Assembly: GCA_964369685.1 (NCBI GenBank)
Contig: CAYJFB010000016.1
Coordinates: 1-48,433, forward strand
Direction of reading: 5' to 3'
Source of the DNA: Avidesulfovibrio sp964369685
GTDB taxonomy: Bacteria; Desulfobacterota; Desulfovibrionia; Desulfovibrionales; Desulfovibrionaceae
DNA: 48,433 bases
The translations under genes were made by a program, and so were the position numbers. Within the stretch, counting starts at the first letter, position 1. Each line of letters opens with the position of its first letter. Positions 34,455 through 40,647 of this stretch are shown here, one piece after another. Under the pieces are notes generated by a model, which was not told the DNA's origin, searched no databases, and saw nothing but the letters and a program-made list of their open reading frames with translations.

Positions 34455-35104
34455 CTCTCACTCCGCTGGCTTGTTAAAATGTGGAAAAAAGAAAACACGG
34501 CTCACCGTAAAAGCGTTTGTCATACCCATAAAAAGTGTTTGTCAAAATGTGCTTTAAGTATTCGGCAATATCGTGATTTCAAAGGTCAAAAGTGTGTAAA
34601 TTCTGTTCCTTAGTTCACTTGAACGTTAAAATTTTATTTTCAACGTTTTTCTGAGGCACACATGTAACGGCATGGCAATAATGTCAAAAAATTCGTCCAC
34701 GCCTTCATAATAGCCGCCTGCTTATGCAGTCGTCAGAGCCCTTTTGATGATAAAACATCTTAACGAATCGGCCTTGTCACCGTCTGTTTATTTTTGCGTA
34801 TTCATCATTACCGTCGATATAAAAGCATTGATTCATCTGAGTTACAAATAAATTCTGTCTCGACAAGCAGCAACAAGATGATTTTCAGCAAAAAATAAAC
34901 ACAATTCGCAGGAGGTGAACCTACAAAAAAAAAAAGGCTTTTGCAAGTCTTCAAGCATGGAAAACGCTCTATTAACTCAAAAGATATAGTCCTGCAATCC
35001 CTTCTGTAAAAATAGAGTAAAGAAAAAGAAAGAAACGTTTGACTTTTATCATAGCTGTTGTTAAATTTTACGACGGAGAGAGGAGACACCAAAGGTGAAA
35101 TATT
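34455..35104. other. 650-bp intergenic region between hppA and ccmE
   Basis: No ORF here is convincing, and no tRNA, tmRNA, RNase P or SRP RNA signature was found by eye. Contents: the divergent promoter area of hppA (left); an orphan, near-perfect Shine-Dalgarno AGGAGGTGA at 34910-34918 followed by an A-run instead of a start codon; a minus-strand T-run after a weak hairpin near 34922-34965; and the ccmE promoter at 35039-35067. A small RNA or a decayed gene is possible but not shown. Confidence 0.5.
35039..35067 (+). promoter_or_regulatory. Sigma-70 promoter of the ccm operon
   Basis: TTGACT (35039-35044), a 17-bp spacer and TAAATT (35062-35067), close to the housekeeping consensus. Transcription would start near 35074, about 30 bases before the ccmE start. 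Confidence 0.7.
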
Positions 35105-35515
35105 ATGGCAAAAAAGTCCGGTAAGCATGTTTATGCGATTGCGATTCTGTTGTTTCTTGGCGGAGTCGGTACGCTTGCATACAGCGGTTTTTCCGAAGGT
35201 AGCGTCTATTTTTTAAATGTTTCTGAGGCGTTGGCTGTCAGTCCGGAAAATTTGCAAACCGCACGCTTGTTTGGTTCTGTCTCTGATAACGATTTGGTTC
35301 GAGAAACAGACGGAAGAACGGTGTCTTTTCGTCTGATTGACAATCAAGAACCGGAAAAAAGTATGTCTATCCACTATGTCGGCGTGATTCCCGACACCTT
35401 TAAAGAAGGCGCCGAAGTCATTATTGAGGGTGGAGTGCGTCCTGACGGCGTGTTTCATGCAAAAACGCTGATGACAAAATGTCCTTCAAAATATCAAAAA
35501 GAAAATCGCGGCTAA
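35105..35515 (+). CDS. ccmE: Cytochrome c maturation protein CcmE, Cys variant (System I*)
   Basis: Membrane-anchored periplasmic haem chaperone of 136 residues. TM helix 9-28 is followed by an OB-fold domain (RLFGSVSDNDLV, VSFRLID, GAEVIIEGGVRPDGVFHAKTLMTKCPSKY). In E. coli the haem-binding residue is His in HxxxY; here it is C126-P-S-K-Y130. This CxxxY form is established for Desulfovibrio and archaeal CcmE and defines the System I* pathway, which lacks CcmG and CcmH. Those two, plus CcmD and CcmI, are indeed absent from the cluster. Purine-rich GGAGAC lies upstream of ATG 35105. First gene of ccmE-F-A-B-C. Confidence 0.94.
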   Translation: MAKKSGKHVYAIAILLFLGGVGTLAYSGFSEGSVYFLNVSEALAVSPENLQTARLFGSVSDNDLVRETDGRTVSFRLIDNQEPEKSMSIHYVGVIPDTFKEGAEVIIEGGVRPDGVFHAKTLMTKCPSKYQKENRG

Positions 35516-35610
35516 CCTTAGGGCGTTGATCTACGGTTCAACATCCTTAACTTGTGCCTGACATCTTGTTGAGGCTCAAGGTGTATGCCGTGGTACCTGT
35601 TGTTGTGCCG

Positions 35611-35632
35611 CTCCGAAAAACGGAGTTTTTTT
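35611..35632 (+). promoter_or_regulatory. Hairpin plus T-run sequestering the ccmF RBS
   Basis: CTCCG (35611-35615), loop AAAAA, CGGAG (35621-35625), then seven T. It has the form of an intrinsic terminator, yet its right arm contains GGAG, the only plausible RBS for ccmF (9 bases before ATG 35635). It could attenuate transcription or translation between ccmE and ccmF. Confidence 0.6.
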
Positions 35633-35634
35633 AA

Positions 35635-37626
35635 ATGGATAACACGCATTTCTTATACACGTTTGCCTTTGCTCTGCTGCTTGTGGGGATGTTTGCTTCT
35701 CTCGGTGGAGCCGCCTTGGGTGTATGGCGACAAACGTTGAGTTTTTCAAGCAAAAAACAATCCGCACTCGGCGCTATTGAAATGGCCGGTTCTATAACAG
35801 CCATTGGATTGACTGTCGCCTCTGCCATTCTTTTATACGCATTTATTTCATACGATTTTTCTGTCGTTTATGTGGCGAGCTATTCCGATACATTGTTACC
35901 GCTTTTTTATCGGATAACCGCCTTTTGGGCAGGACAGCCCGGTTCTCTTTTATTTTGGGCTTTTTCTGTGGCTTTGTGTGGTTGGCTTTTTCAATATACG
36001 CCTGCCTATCTCAATCTCACTGACGCGACAAAACGTTGGTACTGGGTGTTTTTTCATAGTATTATGGGGTTTTTCTGTCTTTTATTGACAACATGGAACA
36101 ATCCTTTTTTGGTTTACAGTCATGCACCGTTTGACGGAAACGGTCTCAATCCTCTGTTACAGAATCCGGGAATGATTTTTCATCCGCCGTTGCTTTTTTT
36201 GGGCTATGGCGGCTTTGTTATTCCCGGTTGCTTGGCCTTGGCGCAAGCTCTCAGTAACGAACGCGACAACGAAGCCTCATGGACAACGGTTGCTCGCCCT
36301 TTTACCATGGCGGCGTGGGCGTTTTTGACTGTCGGGATTGTGCTCGGTGCGTGGTGGGCATACATGGAGCTTGGTTGGGGCGGATATTGGGCATGGGATC
36401 CGGTTGAAAACGCTTCGCTCATTCCTTGGTTGATCGCGACGGCGGTGTTACATACGTTGCTTATTGATACCCGTCGCGGAAAACTCAGAGCTGTCAATAC
36501 GTTTCTTATGGCTTTGACCACCATTTCTGCTTTTTTTGCCACATATCTTGTGCGTAGCGGTGTGGTTCAATCGGTACACGCATTTGGTGACGGTGGAGTG
36601 GGCGCGCCTCTTTTGTTGTTTATTCTTTTTTCGACAGTCATTGCCTTTTGGATTGCTTTTGCCACGCGCGATCGGAGTGCTCCTGCGCTTGAAGGAATTG
36701 AAACGCGTGAAGGCTTCTTGGTCTTGACGTCTTGGTTGCTTTTGGCTCTTGGGGTTATTATTCTTGTGGCGACCATGTGGCCTGTGTTTACGGCATTCTG
36801 GAATGAAACGATTATGGGTTTGACTCGTGAGGTTCAACTTGACGCTGCAGGACATGACCATGGCGGTGCACAAGGATTGACGGCAACGTTTTATAATCGT
36901 GTTTGTTTGCCGTTGTTTGCGGGGCTTGCCGCATTATTGGCGATTTGTCCGTGGTTGCGGTGGTCCGGTGGATTGCAGCGCCGTAAGGGGTTCTTTCTTG
37001 TCCTTGCTTCTATGGGACTCGCCGCAGGCGCTTTGTGGGGCTTAAACTATCGCCAGCCGACAGCACTGCTCGGTATCGCTGCGTCTGTCGGTGTCGTGGT
37101 TGGTGTGTGTCTTTTGGTTTTTGATCGCAATGTGCGTCGTGTATCAAACACGTTTTTTGCCTATTTGATCCATGCAGGCGTGGCGCTCATGGTGATTGGT
37201 GTTGGCTTTTCTGGACCGTATAAGCTTGAACGTGAAGTCTCACTGACTCAAGGTGAATCGGTACAACTCGGTCAATATCAAATCCAATTTACACAAATGT
37301 TTGAAGGATCGGGACCGGGTTTTCATTTCATTGAAGGTGAATTGAAAATCAGTAAAAACGGGACACAGATAGGCATACTGACGCCTCAACGCCGTATCTA
37401 TGATAAATGGAATAAAATGCAGTTTGCTGAAGCGTCAACGCAATTTTCTCTTGGGAATGAGCTCTATGCTTCACTCCTTGGGCTTGATCAAAATCAGCGT
37501 GGTATCTTCCGTATCAGCAGTAACCCGCTTGTCAATTGGATTTGGATCGGCGGTGCTCTGTTGTCAATTCTTCCATTCTTTATGATGCGAACAACGGCTA
37601 CCCGCCGCGAAGCGGATTTGGATTAA
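35635..37626 (+). CDS. ccmF: Cytochrome c haem lyase subunit CcmF
   Basis: Large polytopic protein (663 residues, about 14-15 TM helices) of the haem-handling protein family; it moves haem from CcmE to apocytochrome c. The WWD domain is ELGWGGYWAWDPVENAS (residues about 243-259). Flanking His residues are present, such as in NPGMIFHPPLLFLGYG and in ATAVLHT. A soluble periplasmic segment lies near the C-terminus (about 530-635) before the last TM helix. In System I* organisms CcmF works without CcmH. The RBS lies inside a hairpin. An interspersed repeat and ccmA follow. Confidence 0.96.
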   Translation: MDNTHFLYTFAFALLLVGMFASLGGAALGVWRQTLSFSSKKQSALGAIEMAGSITAIGLTVASAILLYAFISYDFSVVYVASYSDTLLPLFYRITAFWAGQPGSLLFWAFSVALCGWLFQYTPAYLNLTDATKRWYWVFFHSIMGFFCLLLTTWNNPFLVYSHAPFDGNGLNPLLQNPGMIFHPPLLFLGYGGFVIPGCLALAQALSNERDNEASWTTVARPFTMAAWAFLTVGIVLGAWWAYMELGWGGYWAWDPVENASLIPWLIATAVLHTLLIDTRRGKLRAVNTFLMALTTISAFFATYLVRSGVVQSVHAFGDGGVGAPLLLFILFSTVIAFWIAFATRDRSAPALEGIETREGFLVLTSWLLLALGVIILVATMWPVFTAFWNETIMGLTREVQLDAAGHDHGGAQGLTATFYNRVCLPLFAGLAALLAICPWLRWSGGLQRRKGFFLVLASMGLAAGALWGLNYRQPTALLGIAASVGVVVGVCLLVFDRNVRRVSNTFFAYLIHAGVALMVIGVGFSGPYKLEREVSLTQGESVQLGQYQIQFTQMFEGSGPGFHFIEGELKISKNGTQIGILTPQRRIYDKWNKMQFAEASTQFSLGNELYASLLGLDQNQRGIFRISSNPLVNWIWIGGALLSILPFFMMRTTATRREADLD

Positions 37627-37633
37627 TTTTTTT

Positions 37634-37735
37634 CGGGGGGGATAATCCCCCCCGAACCCCCTTGATTCTGCGGCATGTAAACACTGCGCAGCAGTGTTTA
37701 CATGCCGCAGTTCAAATGATTCCGAGAGTCTTTTT
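37634..37735 (+). repeat. Two-hairpin interspersed repeat, copy 2
   Basis: First hairpin CGGGGGGGA/TCCCCCCCG with loop TAA (37634-37654), linker AACCCCCTTGATTCTG, then a 20-bp perfect stem (37668-37687 with 37691-37710, loop GCA), then TTCAAATGATTCCGAGAGT. It begins 7 bases after the ccmF stop and ends 70 bases before ccmA, in gene orientation, so it may also uncouple ccmF from ccmA expression. Confidence 0.9.
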
Positions 37736-37804
37736 ATCGATACAGAAAACGACAGTAAGTGTTGAATATGAGCCTGTTGCAACAGCCATAAGTGAGGAAT
37801 GGAT

Positions 37805-38506
37805 ATGGCGGAGACGTTACTGTCTTTGCAGAATGTTGGTAAGCATTTTCAGATGCGTACGGTGTTGCGTAGCGTGTCTGTTGATATTTTTTCCGACAGT
37901 TTGACGTTAATGGTCGGAGCAAACGGAGCAGGGAAGAGTACGTTGTTACGTATGATGGCAGGTTTAACAGAACCTGACAGCGGCGAAAGGACGTGCTTTT
38001 GTGATGTTGCCGACATGGCATATTTGGGACATGCCACGTTTATGTATAACAATCTGACGGCGTTTGAAAATTTGCATTTTTGGGAATCGGTCATGGGTGA
38101 GACACCTGCTGAAGACGTGTTGTTGCATATGCTTGAGCGTGTGGAGCTGGGCAAGTTTGCTCATGAATTTGTGGGTGGATTTTCACGCGGTATGGTGCAA
38201 CGTTTAAATCTTGCACGTGTGTTGTTGCGACAACCGAAATTGTTGTTGCTTGATGAACCGAGCACCGGCCTTGATACGCGTTCACGAACCATGCTATGGC
38301 AAGAAATGCAACAATTACGCAAAAGCGGATCTGCCGTTGTGTGTATCACCCATGATCCCCATGTGTTTTATGTTGATGTCGATAGGGTTTTGGCGCTTGG
38401 CGGACGACGCGTGATGTTTGACGGCTCTTCCGATCAATATGAAGCCTTTTTACACGATACAACACACACTGCAAGGCAAGAAAAGACTGCGGAGACAACA
38501 TGCTAA
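37805..38506 (+). CDS. ccmA: Haem exporter ATP-binding protein CcmA
   Basis: ABC ATPase of the CcmABC complex that releases holo-CcmE from CcmC. It has 233 residues. Walker A is GANGAGKSTL near 37-46. The signature region FSRGMVQRLNLARVLL diverges from LSGGQ, as is usual for CcmA. Walker B is LLLLDEPSTGLD, and the switch His lies in CITHDPHV. I chose ATG at 37805, with GAGGA six bases upstream; an ATG two codons earlier abuts that RBS. It overlaps ccmB by 7 bp. Confidence 0.95.
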   Translation: MAETLLSLQNVGKHFQMRTVLRSVSVDIFSDSLTLMVGANGAGKSTLLRMMAGLTEPDSGERTCFCDVADMAYLGHATFMYNNLTAFENLHFWESVMGETPAEDVLLHMLERVELGKFAHEFVGGFSRGMVQRLNLARVLLRQPKLLLLDEPSTGLDTRSRTMLWQEMQQLRKSGSAVVCITHDPHVFYVDVDRVLALGGRRVMFDGSSDQYEAFLHDTTHTARQEKTAETTC

Positions 38507-39183
38507 AAAGCGCGTGGGTCATCATGGCAAAAGATTTACGCATGCTGTTGTTGCGCGGTGGGGCGTGGATGCAGGCTTTTTTGTTGGGTTTGTTGCTTAT
38601 TTTTGTATTCAGTCTTTCTTTGCCGCCCGGCGAGCATGTTTCGGGACAAACGGCAGCAACAATCTTTTGGTTGGCTTCGGCTTTTTGCCAAGTGTTGGCG
38701 TTTAATATGTTATATGCCTTGGAAGAGCCGACACAAGCACGAACAGGGCTTTCTTTGCTTTCTGTACCGCTTCAAGCGGTTTGGCTTGGTAAATTGGGTG
38801 CCGGTTTGGCGTTAATCGTTCTTGCGCAATGTGTTTTTTTTCCTGCTTTATTGATTTTTTTGGGACAACAAGTGAATGCCATATGGCCTTATGCGTTATT
38901 GTCTGTGGTGTTGATTGATGTGGGTTTGGCCGGTTTGGGTTCGTTTCTCGGTGCGCTGTCAAGCGGGCAATCTGCCAGAGAATCGCTTTTGTCTGTTATT
39001 ATTTTTCCTTTGATGATTCCTTTGTTATTGGCAGGCATTCAAGCAGGCGCGGCGGTTTTTGCCATGCAAAATCCAGAAGTTGTCGCGTTATTGCGTTGGC
39101 TTGGTTTGGCTGTGGCGTATGACGCTGTTTTTTTGGGATTGGCGATGGCGCTGTTTCCTTTTGTTTTTGGAGATGCAACATGA
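38500..39183 (+). CDS. ccmB: Haem exporter permease CcmB
   Basis: Six-TM subunit of the CcmABC transporter, 227 residues. Conserved features are the N-terminal MLKSAWVIMAKDLRMLLLRG, LYALEEPTQARTGLSLLSVP after TM2, and GALSSGQSARESLLSVIIFPLMIPLLLAG, which is characteristic of the family. GGAG is 5 bases before the ATG, within the end of ccmA. Its stop overlaps the ccmC start (ATGA), so ccmA-B-C are translationally coupled. Confidence 0.95.
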   Translation: MLKSAWVIMAKDLRMLLLRGGAWMQAFLLGLLLIFVFSLSLPPGEHVSGQTAATIFWLASAFCQVLAFNMLYALEEPTQARTGLSLLSVPLQAVWLGKLGAGLALIVLAQCVFFPALLIFLGQQVNAIWPYALLSVVLIDVGLAGLGSFLGALSSGQSARESLLSVIIFPLMIPLLLAGIQAGAAVFAMQNPEVVALLRWLGLAVAYDAVFLGLAMALFPFVFGDAT

Positions 39184-39896
39184 TTCACGATATACAACGT
39201 GCGGCTTTGCCTGCTTCGGGCACATCACGTTTTGCTTTATTGGCTTGTGCGGGCGGTATTGCTTTGGCATTTTGTCAATATTTAGTTTTTGTTTATGCGC
39301 CTGTTGAAGCGTATATGGGAATTGTACAAAAGATTTTTTATTTCCATGTGCCTTTGGCATGGTGGGCGTTTATCAGTTTTGGCGTAACGTGTATCGGTGG
39401 CATTTTTTACTTGAGAACACGTCATGAAAAATGGGATCATTTGGCTCATGCCGCCGCTTCATTGGGTTTGATGCTTTGTTCATTGGCTTTGGTTACGGGG
39501 TCTGTGTGGGCGCGTCATTCTTGGGGGGTTTGGTGGACGTGGGATCCGCGTTTGACCACAGCATTGATTTTGTGGTTTCTTTATGCCGCATATATCGTAC
39601 TGAGACATATGGATATGTCTGCAGAACGCCAAGCAACTGTTTGCGCAGTGGTGGGGATTGCCGCTTTTGTGGACGTGCCTTTGGTTTTTCTGTCTGCCAG
39701 ATTGTGGCGTTCGATTCATCCTGCGGTTTTTGCTTCTGAAGGTGGTGGTTTGGAGCCTGAAATGCTTGTGGCACTTCTTGCTTCGCTTTTCGCTTTTGGT
39801 TTACTTTGGGTGGGGTTACTTGGGTTGCATACGGCACTTTTGCGTGACAAAAGCCGTTTAGAACGCCTTACGAAACAACACTTTGAAGATGATTAG
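39180..39896 (+). CDS. ccmC: Haem exporter protein CcmC
   Basis: Six-TM haem-handling protein that presents haem to CcmE. The 238-residue chain has the WWD motif WGVWWTWDPRLTT (about 115-127). The two flanking His ligands lie near IFYFHVPLAWW and RSIHPAVF. It is coupled to ccmB by a 4-bp overlap. It is the last ccm gene: no ccmD, ccmG, ccmH or ccmI follows, as expected for System I*. Confidence 0.96.
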   Translation: MIHDIQRAALPASGTSRFALLACAGGIALAFCQYLVFVYAPVEAYMGIVQKIFYFHVPLAWWAFISFGVTCIGGIFYLRTRHEKWDHLAHAAASLGLMLCSLALVTGSVWARHSWGVWWTWDPRLTTALILWFLYAAYIVLRHMDMSAERQATVCAVVGIAAFVDVPLVFLSARLWRSIHPAVFASEGGGLEPEMLVALLASLFAFGLLWVGLLGLHTALLRDKSRLERLTKQHFEDD

Positions 39897-39996
39897 AGCC
39901 TATTGACCTAAACGCGTTTTTGATGATTTTTGCGTCATTTACGTTTGACTTCTTTTCCTTGTTCAGACGGAATTTTGATAAAAAATAAAAGAAAAG

Positions 39997-40413
39997 ATGA
40001 ATATGTTTCGTGATGAAGTCTATCGCGTGTGCACCGTTGCCTGCGGAGGTGCATTGGGTACCTTGTTGCGTTTCTATGTTGATCTATGGATTTCTGCGAC
40101 CGTTTCTTTTGCGTTGCCTATTGGGTTGCTTGTCATTAACGGCACAGGATGTTTTGCTATCGGCTGTTTGCAGGCTTTCCTTAATAAGCAAGAAAAGGTA
40201 TACGCTACATACATACGGCTTTTTTGTATCACAGGGTTTCTTGGCGGATACACCACCTTTTCAACATTTGTACTCATAACGGCACAACTTTCTGCTTGGA
40301 ACAAACCACTTGCCGTGGTGTATCTTCTCTTCCAACCGTTGTCAGCTTTTTTCGCCGTGTGGTTGGGAATGGTTTTTATGAAAAAAATACAATACAATGA
40401 ACCTGCCGTTTAA
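39997..40413 (+). CDS. crcB: Fluoride channel CrcB (Fluc)
   Basis: Small four-TM protein (138 residues) that exports fluoride as an antiparallel dimer. Family signatures are GGALGTLLRF near the start, NGTGCFAIG in TM2 (with the conserved Asn) and GFLGGYTTFSTF in TM3 (with the Phe-box and central Na+ site). No fluoride riboswitch is recognisable in the 100-bp leader. A weak purine-rich RBS precedes the ATG. It stands alone after ccmC. Confidence 0.94.
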   Translation: MNMFRDEVYRVCTVACGGALGTLLRFYVDLWISATVSFALPIGLLVINGTGCFAIGCLQAFLNKQEKVYATYIRLFCITGFLGGYTTFSTFVLITAQLSAWNKPLAVVYLLFQPLSAFFAVWLGMVFMKKIQYNEPAV

Positions 40414-40470
40414 CGACGACTTCACAACGTTATTGTAGGCACATAAAGTTGGCAGCAATAAAAACGTTGT

Positions 40471-40486
40471 TGGCACTTCCATTGCT
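40471..40486 (+). promoter_or_regulatory. Sigma-54 (-24/-12) promoter candidate
   Basis: TGGCACT-N4-TTGCT: the -24 TGGCAC and -12 TTGCT elements are perfect, with GG (40472-40473) and GC (40484-40485) 10 bases apart. Only position 7 differs from consensus. The predicted start near 40498 gives a leader of about 150 bases for the kinase-like gene at 40648. Confidence 0.75.
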
Positions 40487-40647
40487 GCTTTGTTTAATCA
40501 TTCACAAAAAATCGAGTCAAAAAAGAAAAAACCTTTATAAAACACTGATGGCATACAATTTGCTATATCAAATGTGATTTCAAAAGATTGATAAGATACA
40601 ATTTGTTTATTGTATTTCATAATTCATCATATAAGAGAGGATCACAT

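Noticed and set aside
34904..34925. T-arm of a tRNA on the minus strand
   Set aside because: A 5-bp stem with a 7-nt loop starting TTC is present, but there is no acceptor, D or anticodon arm around it and the T-loop consensus is broken.
34808..35128. Minus-strand ORF of 106 codons in the hppA-ccmE gap
   Set aside because: Low-complexity, hydrophobic and Phe/Leu-rich, no RBS, overlaps the ccmE promoter and start.
39897..39996. Fluoride riboswitch ahead of crcB
   Set aside because: No match to the crcB-motif core was seen in the 100-bp leader; a covariance search would settle it.
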